A stretch of 64,000 bases of DNA from Aquarana catesbeiana (GCF_042186555.1 NC_133332.1:208382609-208446608), one strand, 5' to 3'; positions 1-11,519 are shown, numbered from the stretch's first letter. The notes: generated by a model from the letters alone, not told the origin. Translations and numbers: made by a program.

Positions 1-76
1 AGAGATAAATAGAAGGCATCATTACAGCTGGGATTATAGCTGTAAATCAGCAAGTCAAGGTGTTCGATTCTGATTC

Positions 77-78
77 TG

Positions 79-170
<92 letters not shown>

Positions 171-180
171 GTCTATCTAT
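77..180. repeat. (CTAT)n microsatellite
   Basis: About 25 consecutive CTAT units, with one CTGT interruption near the right end. It is a simple tetranucleotide repeat and is probably length-polymorphic. Confidence 0.98.
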
Positions 181-181
181 G

Positions 182-594
182 TTTTAGTCTAGTTATGTAT
201 TATTTAAAAATACTGTACATAATTTAAATAGTATTAGTATACCTGGTTGAAATCTTTTTATTATTTTCTGCAATCCCCCACACAGTAGAAATCAGGCTGA
301 GAATGGGAGGTTCTACACCATGAGCCAGTCAGGTTGAATGGTACAGTGTGGGGAGAGGTTTTCAGGTGGCTAGCAGAAGGGTGAAAGGGAGAACAGAGAA
401 TTCTGTGATTATACAAATTGGCAGTCCAATGAGCTGGCAGGTGATACAGGAAATTTTTTGTCCATATTAATAAAAGGTGATGTTGCCCTGCTTGATATGC
501 AGTGGGAAGGGGATGTGTTAATCACAAGACTAGCTGAACAGAATAAAAATATTTTGGTAGGTAAAGCAATGTGTGTTCGGGTACTTGGAAGTCG
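182..594. other. unannotated stretch
   Basis: AT-rich sequence after the microsatellite. Two short overlapping open frames occur here, one on each strand, with no recognisable domain. I see no repeat ends or RNA gene. Confidence 0.5.
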
Positions 595-1016
595 TTCCAC
601 TTTAAAGTGGAGTTCCACCCAAAAATGGAACTTCCGCTTTTCAGAATCCCCCCCCCCTCCAGTGTCACATTTGGCACCTTTCAGGGGGGAGAGGGGAGCA
701 GATACCTGTATAATCCAGGTATTTGCTCCCACTTCCGGGCATAGATAGCCGCAGTATCCGTGGATATCTATGCCATGTCCGGCACCTCCTCCGTCCCCCC
801 TGCTGTCTTCAGGTCCCAGAAGACAGCAGGGACCAGTGGGATAGCACAGCGCAAGTAGCGCATGAGCAGTAGGGAACTAGGCTGTGAAGCTGCAAGACTT
901 CACTTCCTGATTTCCTTACCGAAGAGGGCAACGCCTTCACCCGAGAGCTGAGGGACAGATTGGCTTCGGGTGCCGACATCGCGGGTGCCCTGGACAGGTA
1001 AATGTCCATATTTTAA
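595..1016. repeat. MITE-like frog repeat (TTTAAAGTGGAGTTCCACCC family)
   Basis: The left end reads TTTAAAGTGGAGTTCCACCC and is followed by the C-rich and pyrimidine blocks of a family I remember from ranid frog sequence. A GC-rich middle follows, then a right part ending near TTTTAAAAGTCAGCAGC. The usual mirrored right terminus is not visible, so the copy is probably truncated. Family membership is from memory; the boundaries are approximate. Confidence 0.5.
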
Positions 1017-1420
1017 AAGTCAGCAGCTGCAGTATTTGTAAATAAAATAAATTTGGCAGAACTCTGAATTATGGAATCAGCTGCATTCCTGCCACCTCCT
1101 TACATGGCCTTCCGGACATCTTTGTCTTCCTGTAAAAGGGCTAAACTTTGGGCAACCTCCCTCCCTATCCAAGACACAGGAATGGGACTACAGCATAGCT
1201 GGCTATATCTGGCCTGCACATTCAGGGGGCTTAGGAACAGGTGTTCCCAGTTGACTTTACACAGTAGGGTGACCTGGTGCACTACAGCAATGGCTGGATA
1301 GAAAAAAGAGCCCCTGAGGAGACAGGAACATTATGACTCTACTTATATTATGATTCAATAAAGACCCACAGCCCTGTCAACACATACAGGAATTAAACCC
1401 ATTTTTGCAGTAATGCATTA
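1017..1420. other. unannotated stretch
   Basis: No recognisable gene or repeat ends. The TA at 1421-1422 is the target site of the Tc1 element that follows. Confidence 0.5.
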
Positions 1421-1422
1421 TA

Positions 1423-3061
1423 CAGTGTCTTGCAAAAGTATTCCCCCCCTTGGCTTTTTACCTATTTTGTTACATTACAGCCTTTGGTTCAATGTTTTTT
1501 TTAATCTGAATTATATGTGATGGATCAGAACACAATAGTCTAAGTTGGTGAAGTAAAATAAGAAAAATATATACATAAAGCTTTTTTTCAAAAATAAAAA
1601 ACTGATAATTGGCATGTGCGTATGTATTCACCCCCTTTGTTATGAAGCCCATAAAAAGCTCTGGTGCAACCAATTACCTTCAGAAGTCACATAATTGGTG
1701 AAATGATGTCCACCTGTGTGCAATCTAAGTGTCACCTGATCTATCATTACATATACACACCTTTTTGAAAGGCCCCAGAGGCTGCAACACCTAAGCAAGA
1801 GGCACCACTAACCAAACACTACCATGAATACCAAGTAACTCTCCAAACAAGTAAGGGACAATGTTGTTGAGAAGTACAAGTCAGGGTTAGGTTATATGAA
1901 AATATCCAAATCTTTGATGATCCCTAGGAGCACCATCAAATCTATCATAACCAAATTGAAAGAACATGGCACAACAGCAAACCTGCCAAGAGACGGCCGC
2001 ACACCAAAAACTCACAGACCGGGCAAGGAGGGCATTAATCCGAGAGGCAGCACAGAGACCTAAGGTAACCCTGGAGGAGCTGCAGAGTTCCACAGCAGAG
2101 ACTGGAGTACCTGTACATAGGATGACAATAAGCCATACGCTCCATAGAGTTTGGCTTTATGGCAGAGTAGCCAGAAGAAAGCCATTACTTTTAGCAAAAC
2201 ACAAAATGGCACGTTTTGAGTTTGCGAAAAGGCATGTGGGAGACTCCCAAAATGTGTGGAGGAAGGTGGTCTGGTCTGATGAGACTAAAATTTAACTTTT
2301 TGGCCATCAAAGAAAATGCTATGTCTGGCACAAACCCAACACATCACATCACCCAAAGAACACCATCCCCACAGTGAGACATGGTGGTGGCAGCATCATG
2401 CTGTGGGGATGTTTTTCAGCAGTCGGGACTGGGAAACTGGTCAGAGTTGAGTGAAAGATGGATGGTGCTAAATACAGGGATATTCTTGAGCAGAACCTGT
2501 ACCACTCTGTGTGTGATTTGAGGCTAGGACAGAGGTTCACCTTCCAGCAGGACAATGACCCCAAACACACTGCCAAAGCAACACTTGAGTGGTTTAAGGG
2601 GAAACATGTAAATGTGTTGGAATGGCCTAGTCAAAGCCCAGACCTCAATCCAATAGAAAATCTGTGGTCAGACTTAAAGATTACAAATGCAAACCATCCA
2701 ATTTGAAGGAGCTTTAGCAGTTTTGCAAGGAGGAATGGGCAAAATTCCCAGTGGTAAGATGTGGCAAGTTCATAGAGACTTATTCAAAGCGACTTGGAGC
2801 TGTGATGGCCGCAAAAGGTGGCTCTACAAAGTATTGACTTTAGGGGGTGAATAGTTATGCACATTGACTTTTTCTGTTGTTTTGTCCTATTTGTTGTTTG
2901 CTTCACAATAATAATAATAAAAAAAAACATCTTCAAAGTTGTGGGCATGTTCTGTAAATTAAATGATGCAAATTCTCAAACAATCCATGTTAATTCCAGG
3001 TTGTGAGGCAACAAAACACGAAAAAATGCCAAGGGGGGGTGAATACTTTTGCAAGGCACTG
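1423..3061 (+). mobile_element. Tc1-like transposon, complete ends, dead transposase
   Basis: The left end CAGTGTCTTGCAAAAGTA and the right end TACTTTTGCAAGGCACTG are inverted repeats with one mismatch. They are bounded by TA at 1421-1422 and 3062-3063, the TA target duplication typical of Tc1/mariner. The length of 1639 bp is normal for an autonomous Tc1 element. The single gene inside is broken by several stops, so this copy is dead but could still be mobilised in trans if its ends work. Confidence 0.93.
1824..2837 (+). pseudogene. Tc1-like DDE transposase relic
   Basis: A cut-and-paste transposase of the Tc1 DD34E class, which would bind the terminal repeats and integrate at TA. The ATG at 1824 starts an N-terminal helix-turn-helix region with a tract like STIKSIITKLKEHG. 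The catalytic blocks follow in order: VWSDETKI near 2275, QQDNDPKHTAKATLEW near 2550 and QSPDLNPIENLW near 2640. The frame would close in AAKGGSTKY plus TGA at 2835-2837. It is broken by an in-frame stop four codons after the ATG, by frame changes before 2100, by a TAA straight after VWSDETKI and by a stop before the MDGAKYRDIL segment. It lies inside the 1423-3061 element. Confidence 0.93.
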
Positions 3062-3063
3062 TA

Positions 3064-4714
3064 CATTGTTGTCAGCAGAACCTGAACACTGCAATGTGCA
3101 CCATTGGAATAAACCCTACAAGCTGTATTTTTGTTGCACTGACCTGCATTTTGCTGTTCCGTTTAATTAAAAAAACAAACAAAAAAAAAAAAAAAACCAG
3201 TGCACCTAAAACGCACGCTGACACACATCAGCAAAGCTCTGGGTTATGTTACGTGGGAACAAGGCATTTCACAGCATTGCACAGACTACAACCTGCGTCC
3301 GATGCAATCAACATAACAAGGATCTCACAATGTGAATATTATGTGCGTGGGCAACTCAACGCCTATGGCTTTACAGCAGAAAGCGTTACGTCTTGTCAGG
3401 AGCTGAGAATACATTTTAATTCATCGAAGAAGCTCTGTTATTTTTTCCACTCTGAAAGACAGTGTGAAATTGGCACATCCTGCAGTTTGCTCCTCCATGA
3501 GAACCGCCTTGTAGTCTGCCTGGACTGTTTGTGATGGAGGTGGTGGTGGTGGAGGGGACACTTTGAGAGGTGAGCTCCTGTGTTCCCACAGCTCTGCGCT
3601 CAACCTATGCGGACCTGCGCCATGACCCTCTCCCTGACACCATGCCCCCCCATCTGCACTTATTATTATCGACAGTGTAACCTGCAACCCCCGAGATATC
3701 ATTACTGCTGTTATTTTAGCAGCAGCTCTTGTCAAACCCTCCATCAGTACAACATCATCTCCTATCAGACAGCCAAATGAAGCTTCAGGTGGGCCGGACT
3801 CACTCACAGGCTCCTGCCGCTTGAAAGTGTACATTCATTTTTGTCCAGCGATACATGGAAAACAAAACAGACAGAGGGCCTGGAGGGACTGTTCCGTTTC
3901 GTCCTCGTGTTTGTGTTTTGGCTTCCCGTGTGTTTACAATTTCGACGTAATTTCTGCTTTGTGATTGTGAAGCCTCCAGCCAAGTCTGCGATGTTATTGC
4001 ATGTTCACGGTTTGTTCTATTTGACCTGATGCAATAGCCTTTCCGGGGGCTAGCGCCAGTATCTGGAAAACCATGCAGTATAACACAAAAAAAAAAAAAA
4101 AAATGCTCAGCGATGTTCGTTACAAGCAAGAGCTTTCAGTGGGCAAAAATTTTTTGCACACTCGATTTAAAAAAAAAGGCAAACTGACCACTCTCCAAAA
4201 ATGATGAGAAAAAATGTGTTTATTGGATGCCGCATGTCAGATGGGATACAGGGACGCAGTTCTGTGTGGAGAAAGGCAAACTGATCATTGTGACAGCTGT
4301 CAGCACTCCCTAGAAAAGGGACGTTGACATTCAGCAATCCGCTGCGGCATCATTGTGTGTTTTGTTAAAAAGTTCTCCACTTTCAGTTCACCATTTATAA
4401 ATGCTATCTACTTTATGGTACATATTAGTCTGCAAACAACCTGAATTCCAGTATTTGAAATACACAATTTTAAAGTGTATACGTAAACCCAAAATCTATG
4501 TTTCAGTGTGTTGTCATCATGTCTCACTGCATATCATTTTCTTAAACAAATTGTTTTTTTGTGAATCTGTTGCAATTTGCAAAGCTTCTTACCAGGAGAT
4601 CCTGCCAGTGACAGTGCCTCCTGTTCCAGGCTGACAACACAAAGCCACTTCCTTACAAACCTTACAAGGTTTACACCCGTAAAGCTGGACTCCAGGTATG
4701 ATTTTTATTGCATA
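3064..4714. other. unannotated stretch with A-rich tracts
   Basis: Contains A-rich runs near 3170-3197 and 4085-4102 and a short GGT/GGA-rich block near 3536-3556. A 161-codon forward frame (3049-3534) and a 137-codon reverse frame (3421-3834) are open but have no recognisable domain, low-complexity stretches and no coding signature that I can see. Nothing else is supported. Confidence 0.5.
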
Positions 4715-6080
4715 TGTAGCACCCTCCCAGTTAGGCTACTAGTGAGGAGTAGGCAAATTTAATTTTGTGGCTCTGCTGTAAACAATGGAGCAGGGTGTAG
4801 TTGCTTTAGGCTGCTCTGGGCTCTACAGGCTGTGAGTTTGATTGCATTCCCCTGTGTTCTGATGATTTCCAGAATATAGTGGGTGTTAGAGTCAGATAAG
4901 CAGCCTGAATGTTTATGCAGCTCCAGACAATCTCTGGGGAGGTTTGCCCAGATGGTGGTTGGGGAGTGCATAAATAGTTTGTAGTACCAGAGAGCGGGTT
5001 TCTTTTCCAGGAGGAGAGGTTCCCAGCCACAAGGGGTGCCAGCCCTTCCTGGCTGTCCTACTAGAAGGTATTGCCTGTCTAATCGAGATCCTAGCTGTGT
5101 TTAGCTGGGGGGCCTATCCTGCTACATGTCCTTTGGGAGCCAAATAAATAGTGCCACTGAGGATCTTATCTGGGAGCTCTACAGGGGAGTCTGCCTGCCT
5201 GAGTCTGAGGGAGGCACCCTGGGGACATTGTGAGTACAAACCTAAGGAAGAAAGGATCCCAGTGACTGTTGCTGTTGTTATCCCCTGCTAGAATCAGTTT
5301 AAGGCTTGCCTGGCCTGGGACCAGTGGCGGCCCATCCATTAGGGGCACCGCCCCCTCTATCTATGCCACCCCTATATGAGTAATGGATAGATTCATGCAT
5401 AGCATGAATCTATCCACCGCTGCTGCCGCCACCCCCTATTCATGCATCTGGCCCCTTTCAGGATGCTGGTCGCCTGAATTACACCCGGGGGGGTATTTTT
5501 TTTAAGCACCTGATTAGAGCCAAAGGCTTTAATGGGCTTCAAAATAGGGTGAAATCAGAGCGCAGAGCATTGTACCATGAGCCCACCCAGGTGTTACAAC
5601 AGCGAATGAATACCCGCTGTTGTAACACTTATCCTTAATCCAGCCAAGTTTTCCGATTGGCCTAAAGCGAAGACACCCGATTGGCCGCAGAGGAGGAGGG
5701 AGGAAACAGAAGACGCTGATGCCCGTGGAGATCAGAGGAAGGGAAAGCTGTCACCGCCGCCGAGCAAGGGAAGCCGCTGGTGAAGTGCTGCATAGATGGG
5801 GTAAGTGCACCAGACCCGCCCGCCAACCGACAGGGGGGGGGGGGTTGGTACTGTTTGTCGCCCCCCCAAAAAAATTACCACTGGCCGCCACTGCCTGGGA
5901 CATTGCTAATGGTGTACCAGTGCTGCCCACTTCTTGTCCTAATGCTTGGAGGACTGTGTAAAGAAGATGCGGCTAAGTGAATAGTGTCTTCACATTCCTA
6001 TTTAGTGTTCTGGAGTATCCCACTGCTCCCAAAACTCCATCCAAGTTGATCTGCAATAAAATTTTAAAAAGGCAAAACCT
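4715..6080 (+). repeat. probable solo LTR, split by a hAT MITE
   Basis: Starts TGTAGCACCCTCC and matches, with an indel, the reverse-strand sequence ending at 23219. Both also share a block around GGGGACATTGTGAGTA (near 5220) and CTGGGACACTGTGAGTA (reverse strand near 22725). An AATAAA lies near 6056, as expected for the poly(A) region of an LTR. A hAT MITE at 5322-5893 interrupts it. No internal retroelement genes are adjacent, so it looks like a solo LTR. The right boundary and target duplication were not found. Confidence 0.45.
5322..5893. mobile_element. hAT-type MITE (CAGTGGCGGC ends) with exact 8-bp TSD
   Basis: Begins CAGTGGCGGCC and ends GGCCGCCACTG. It is flanked by the exact 8-bp direct repeat CCTGGGAC at 5314-5321 and 5894-5901, which is the hAT hallmark. 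It holds a perfect 14-bp hairpin (5385-5398 with 5402-5415) and a G run near 5830. There is no coding capacity. The core around 5510-5560 (AAGCACCTGATTAGAGCC) matches the MITE at 11111-11498 in reverse orientation, so both belong to one family. Confidence 0.9.
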
Positions 6081-6579
6081 AGACTGTTTTCTGAGCCAGA
6101 GGAGTTAAAGTTGCTGTTTGCTTGGCTGTTGCTGCACTAGTGGGAAGGGAACCTGGGACATAAATCAGTGGCCCTTGTAGGGGTAGTGCTAGACATACTT
6201 TTGTTGGTTCAGCTTGGATCAATCTCATATCTAGCCCGTGGTACTACTATACCACAATGTTTTGAGTCCTGGGCCAAGAGCGTTCCCTTCTGCACACTGA
6301 CCACAACGGGTTGCTCGCTCTACAATGCCACCATTTACCTTGTATTTTTAATCAATGAAGACACAGCATTTGCAGATTGGACAAGGTGGCGATCATGTCA
6401 GCATGCTCCCACCTTGACCAATCACAGAACGCGTTCATTAAAAAACATTCAGTGCTGAACAAGCGACCCCCTGTGTCTAAGTATGCAATAAAGATCATAC
6501 CTGGAGTTCTGTTTTAAGGTCCTCCACTGAACTGTGAAAGAAAACCCAATTTCTTTCACCTTCCAAACTTCGCACTTCA
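6081..6579. other. unannotated stretch
   Basis: One open frame of 96 codons (6168-6458) has no recognisable domain. No repeat ends seen. Confidence 0.45.
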
Positions 6580-6766
6580 TTTTTTATAGAAAGAGATACA
6601 CAGAGACTGAGAGGAAGGAATTGGAAAAGGATGGAGAAATAGAGAAAGAGAGGGGAGTGAAAATTGAGAGAAAACAGAGAAAGGGAAAGGAGGGATATCA
6701 AGAAAGTGAGAGAGAAAATTAGGGAATGAAAAGAGAGAGTGAGAAATGAGGAAGAGAAAATGAGTG
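6580..6766 (+). repeat. polypurine (GA-rich) tract
   Basis: About 190 bases almost entirely of A and G on the plus strand, made of degenerate GAGAAAG-like units. The strand asymmetry makes it a candidate for H-DNA or triplex formation. The open frames across it are rich in Lys and Glu on one strand and Leu, Ser and Phe on the other, which is expected from composition alone. Confidence 0.85.
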
Positions 6767-6779
6767 ACTATTTTCAGAC

Positions 6780-7030
6780 TAATATTCTAAGGTACTGATG
6801 AATAATCATGCAGTGATAATGACCCTCGTTTGATCTTTTGGCATCATTGTCACCTGCTGATAGGAGACTGGGAACTTCCTCACAGCTAATTAATTAGTTC
6901 TGATAATTCCTTTAGCTTCTGTGCCTGCCCAGCAAGCAGACGATGTGTGAACGCACAACCAGCGGGCTCCCACCCCCCCACACATCTGGACTTCCCTCAG
7001 CGCTGCAAGAACGCTTATGAAGTCAGGCCA
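6780..7030. other. candidate conserved non-coding DNA
   Basis: Repeat-free sequence with homeodomain-like cores (AGCTAATTAATTAG near 6884) and balanced composition. It has the look of a developmental enhancer. This rests on texture only. Confidence 0.25.
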
Positions 7031-7420
7031 AAAAGAAGCTTCAAAAGACTCTTAATAATAATACAGGATATAAGGAGGTTCTCAAGAATTGGTCAAAGCA
7101 CGGGGTCAGCAGTTTGAAGGTTCAACCTAGCTGGGAGGGTTCAGTAGACCAAAGATGCAAAGTCCTCACTGTTTGTTGACAATGAAAGGGCAACTGAAAT
7201 TTAGAGGCATCTTCAGATAAATTTGCCACGCAACCTGAGGCCACCGTTACTGTGGGACCTTATTTAAGAATGAAGAGTGATCCACTGTTGTAGCCTAGGC
7301 CTGCTGCTGACTGATCTAGTTGTTGCCCTGTGTTAGAAAGCCATCATGCTGCCGTTGGTTTCTTTATGGCCGGTGAGGCACTGAGGTCCCCACCAAAAGG
7401 AAACAACTTTGTAGGCACTC
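7031..7420. other. unannotated stretch
   Basis: No gene, RNA or repeat ends recognised up to the TAA target site of the MITE at 7424. Confidence 0.5.
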
Positions 7421-7423
7421 TAA

Positions 7424-7857
7424 TGCCCCGTACACACGGTCGGACTTTGTTCGGACATTCCAACAACAAAATCCTAGGATTTTTTCCGACGGATGTTGGC
7501 TCAAACTTGTCTTGCATACACACGGTCACACAAAGTTGTCGGAAAATCCGATCGTTCTAAACGCGGTGACGTAAAACACGTACGTCGGGACTATAAACGG
7601 GGCAGTGGCCAATAGCTTTCATCTCTTTATTTATTCTGAGCATGCGTGGCACTTTGTCCGTCGGATTTGTGTACACACGATCGGAATTTCCGACAACGGA
7701 TTTTGTTGTCGGAAAATTTTATCTCCTGCTCTCCAACTTTGTGTGTCGGAAAATCCAATGGAAAATGTCCGATGGAGCCCACACACGGTCAGAATTTCCG
7801 ACAACACGCTCCGATTGGACATTTTCCATCGAAAAATCCGACCGTGTGTACGGGGCA
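7424..7857. mobile_element. PIF/Harbinger-like MITE, copy 1
   Basis: Ends TGCCCCGTACACACGGTCGG and CCGACCGTGTGTACGGGGCA are perfect inverted repeats. They are flanked by TAA at 7421-7423 and 7858-7860. A 3-bp TWA target duplication is characteristic of PIF/Harbinger. The interior is full of short inverted motifs (TTCCGACAAC and relatives) and has no coding potential. Confidence 0.85.
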
Positions 7858-7860
7858 TAA

Positions 7861-9126
7861 GAAGGACCCTCCCTCTCTGAAGGTCAGAATATAGGTGATT
7901 CAAGACTTTGTACATCTTTTTACCATGAATTTAGGGAAATAAATGGCTCTTTTTAATCTAATTATGGGATTAGCTAGTTGGGGAGAGGTGAAGTTTAGTG
8001 GGGGTTAGGGTAGAGTTCAGCTTTAGGTGATTGTTTTGAAAATAGGAGCAATTAAAATCACTCCACACAACCAATTAACACTTGTAGAGTGTTTTAGGAG
8101 GGATTAATGTACAAGAGAAAGATAATTATAAAATTCAATCGAGTTGTTTCCTCTGAACTCAGAAAACAATGTGGCAGGTTACAGTCACACTAATTAGTCC
8201 AAAAACATTTTCATGTGGGGTGGTGGACTTTGGAGCACACTGCTTGCTGTCATTTTTGAAGATGGCTCCTGCATCTTTTTTGCCATACGTGTCCTGTGCT
8301 GGTCTAAAGAGAATATTTTTATTTCAGGTGCTCATAGCGCGGTCATACATGTAGATGCCATCAAACCACCTTAAGATGCACCTGTCTGCCATTGAATCCA
8401 CTGTCAACCAAAAAATATTCCTGCTACAGCGAAAGGAGGGGTGAGAGACATTTCTGCCATTGCTAATAGGGGACAATAGTGATAACTAACCCACCCAGCT
8501 GATTATTCTATGACTCTGGCCAGCCAGCAGCATTGGGCAGAGCCCACAGACTGAGTTTTTTCAGGCTACTATCGTGTCATATTGATGCATAGCTTTACTC
8601 TCCCTGAATGCCAAAGCCCAGGAATTTAAACCCCTCCACCCAAAAGTGTTAATTCAATTATAAGTTGAGTATGATGGCCCAAAACACCCAATGGCTTATT
8701 ACATCTCTTGAGAATTCCAGCAGCTACACTACTCCTCTGTTGTTTTAGTGTCATTAAAGTGTATGCATAGACAATTTTTTGTCATTTTAGGTTTAGATTT
8801 TAGAGTAGGGAAGGGTTAAAAACCCTGTCAGTTTTTTTGCTGTCTGTGTACTATTAGGGACATTTCTTTTCTTTTCCTGTTCCAGAGATGCATCAGGAAG
8901 TTAAAGAAAATCTCCCAAAGTGAAGGAGATTCCCCTCTTAGTTGTCCCAGGAACAGGTGTCCCCATTGGAAGATTTCTCCTCATCTCTTGATCGAGGGAC
9001 ACCTCTAAAATTTTGGATTTCTCCCCACTGTTTTCTCTGTGACAGTGGTCACCAGAACAAATAGAGTGTTGAATCTCCCAAATGGGGACAAAGGCAGCAA
9101 GAACATCTTGACAGAGGGTCTTACCC
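7861..9126. other. unannotated stretch
   Basis: AT-rich, with no gene or terminal repeats recognised. Short open frames here have no domain signature. Confidence 0.5.
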
Positions 9127-9300
9127 AGTGTTCCTCAACCAGGCTTCCATGGAACCCAAGGGTTCCTGTAGAGGTTGCTAAGAGTTCCTTGAGTAATGAG
9201 CAATTTCTTCCTCTCAAATAACTTCTCACTGACACCACTGATCTTTTAAGCTACCTATTAAGGGGTAATTCTTCCCAATGATCACAAGTGTAAGGGGCAT
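9127..9300 (+). mobile_element. possible hAT end fragment
   Basis: CAGTGTTCCTCAACC at 9127 resembles the terminal repeat of Charlie-type hAT elements, followed by sequence (GGAACCCAAGGGTTCC) with local inverted symmetry. The matching right end and target duplication were not found, so this is a truncated copy or a chance match. Confidence 0.35.
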
Positions 9301-9639
9301 TCTTCCCACTATCACATAAAATCCAGTTCTCTGCACCTTACAAAAAAAATGTATGAAGCATGAAAATGCATTAGAACGCATGTAATAACATGCAAAAATG
9401 CACTGAAAAACGCATGATTATGCAGCAGCACTAGTTTGAACCTAGGCTTATTCTTACTACACTGGCAGACTCCTGGTGATGGTAAAGGCATGGCAGGGAT
9501 GTAGAGTTTCTTTTTGCAACACTAGAACTGATCACATGATTATACTAAAGACAGAACTCCTCCCATATGGCACTTATTTTAAAACATTTTGACATCTACT
9601 GGAAAAGCCTGTCTCAATGTATTTTGGTTAAAAAGCAGA
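9301..9639. other. unannotated stretch
   Basis: Contains a loosely repeated GCATG/AAAATGCA motif near 9350-9420. Nothing else recognised. Confidence 0.4.
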
Positions 9640-10400
9640 TGAGGGTTTGAAATACAATTTGATGAAATCCTTAAAGCATAAAAAGCTGATCTGAAAAGGA
9701 TCAGTTGAAAATGAATTCAGACAAGTAAATCCTGGCGTGCACATTGCGACACAAGCAAAGCGTTTCAACTCTGTATGTTACCCCGTCTATATGAAGATGA
9801 CCTGTGGAGCGCACAGGTCAAATGAGTCAAATGAATTTCCATTTTTTAAAATTTTGCATAGTCCCTGTTCAGCTCTGTGTTGATTTTTTTTTTCACTGCC
9901 GTCTCTTGAAAAACATGCGGCCCAGTCATGCCCAGAGGCAGCGTGGGAGATAGGCGAGAGAATTGGCAATTCGCAGCAGGAGTAAGAGTCAAATTCAATA
10001 TTCAGCGCCTGCCGCACAACGAGGTTCATTTTCTCAGCTAAGGGATGCGGCGACCTTGTCGTACCTGCTTGTCATCACTGTGGGCTTCTCCGCCGCCGCT
10101 GTGCGCAAATGCAAACCATCTAGCTAAACCTAATCAGAACACATCTGTCAGGCTACCTCGTCAGATGCTGCGACTAGAGAATAACGGGGCCCCATTAAAA
10201 TGTTATTAGTGCGTAAATATGCCACAGACCCCTTGCACAAGGGGAAGAGAGAAAAGGCTGCGTACGAGCCCGATATGGCTGTTGTAATGAATTCAATTCA
10301 TCGGAGTCCATTTACTAAAGTGATTGAAATCTCTTTCGCTTGACTTGAGTCAGAAGAAGGTATCTGGAGAAGATGAGTATTTATGAGATTTAATAATGCT
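9640..10400. other. candidate conserved non-coding block
   Basis: About 750 bases without transposon ends, with well-formed mixed composition and motifs such as TTATTAGTGCGTAAATATG (10202-10220). The surroundings are dense in MITEs, so the absence of insertions here may reflect constraint. No open frame is convincing, so if functional it is more likely regulatory than coding. Only alignment to other vertebrates can decide. Confidence 0.3.
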
Positions 10401-10769
10401 GTTTTACTACACCTACGCGGCGAAACGCGCACTAAAAACGGTCCACTGATACCTGTTTTTTAAAAATCTTTATCGCTTTCACTTTTCTGTAATCTGTGAT
10501 TGGTTGCTGCGAGACGCAGTTTTTATAAGTGAGCGCCAACGCGTCAGTTCATTTATAGATATTTATGTATTCACATGTCTAATTTTACTCCTCTTCAATA
10601 GAAAGTAAAGAACATTGAACATCACTATAGTAGACTAAAAGCTTTTGTTGTTGCTATTGACTGACTCCGCCCTAAACTGGCTGCTTATCCCGCCTGCCCT
10701 CTGCCACATCCATGGTCTCCATGTCCATGTCCTAAAACAATTGCATGCCAATAAGACCCCATTCACATA
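10401..10769. other. unannotated stretch
   Basis: Holds CGGCGAAACGCGCACTAAAA near 10420; similar GACGCGTTTCGG and GCGTTTCACATC strings occur near 54322 and 56145, suggesting a shared unidentified repeat. Confidence 0.35.
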
Positions 10770-10851
10770 TACTATATTGTCAAAAGTATTGGGACACCTG
10801 CCTTTACACGCACATGAACTTTACTGGAGTCCCAGTCTTAGTCCGTAGGGT

Positions 10852-11103
10852 TCAATATTGAGTTAGCCACCCCTTTGCAGCTGTAACAGCTTCAACTCTT
10901 CTGGGAAGGCTGTCCACAAGGTTTAGGAGTGTGTCAATGGGAATGTTTGACCATTCTTCCAGAAGCGCATTTGTGAGGTCAGGCACTGATGTTGGAGACC
11001 TGGCTTGCAGTCTCTGCTCTAATTCATCCCAACGGTGTTCTATCAGGCTGAGGTCAGGACTCTGTGCAGGCCAGTCAAGTTCCTCCACCCCAAACTTGCT
11101 CAT
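10852..11103 (-). pseudogene. Tc1-like transposase, C-terminal remnant
   Basis: Encodes the last part of a Tc1 transposase: DWPAQSPDLSLIEHRWDELE carries the third acidic residue of the catalytic triad, followed by ALLEEWSNIP and a closing AAKGWLTQY. This frame is uninterrupted from 11103 to its natural stop. The DNA-binding domain and the first two catalytic blocks are missing. It belongs to a different Tc1 lineage from those at 1423 and 16453, judged by the EHRWDELE and SLPRRVEAV wording. Confidence 0.88.
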
Positions 11104-11110
11104 TCATGTC

Positions 11111-11498
11111 CAGTGGCGGCTGGTGGGCTTTTCTTCTGGGGGGCAGCAAACAACCAGCACAACCCCCCCTTCCAGGCGGCGCTGCACTGATGCCCCCCAC
11201 ACCAGGGGCCTGCCTCCTGATTGGTGAGGAGTAACTGTAGTGTGAAAATAGCGAAAATTAATTCGCTATGGTCACACAATTAGGTGGAATCGGGGCACGC
11301 TCTCTACACCCCGAGCCCACCCTGTTTTGAAGCCTATTAGAGCCTCTGGCTCTAATTAGGTGCTTCAAAAAACACATACCCACCATAGGAATTCATGTGA
11401 CCGGCATCCTGTAAGGGGCTGGGCACATGGATAGGGAGAGCGGCAGAGTTGTTGGGGGGAGTGGCGCCTGTGCGCCCACAATGCTCAGGCCACCACTG
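11111..11498. mobile_element. hAT-type MITE (CAGTGGCGGC ends) with exact 8-bp TSD
   Basis: Begins CAGTGGCGGCTGG and ends CAGGCCACCACTG, with TTCATGTC duplicated exactly at 11103-11110 and 11499-11506. It sits inside the Tc1 fragment. Its core (CACCTAATTAGAGCC on the reverse strand) matches the MITE at 5322-5893. A hairpin TAGCGA/TCGCTA lies near 11250-11270. Confidence 0.88.
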
Positions 11499-11519
11499 TT
11501 CATGTCTGTATGGACCTTG

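Larger units (their letters stand above)
10770..11519 (-). mobile_element. Tc1-like element fragment, split by a hAT MITE
   Basis: The left end ACTATATTGTCAAAAGTATT matches the terminal repeat of the foldback element at 30878-32939. Sequence to 11110 and again from 11499 to about 11519 is the 3' half of a Tc1 gene in reverse orientation. Homology then stops, so the rest was lost. A hAT MITE occupies 11111-11498, which makes the Tc1 fragment the older insertion. Confidence 0.85.

Noticed and set aside
3049..3534. 161-codon forward frame
   Set aside because: Starts in the Tc1 terminal repeat, crosses an A-rich run (poly-Lys) and resembles no protein family.
3421..3834. 137-codon reverse frame
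   Set aside because: Low-complexity proline run from a GGT repeat and no recognisable domain; the opposite strand is equally open.
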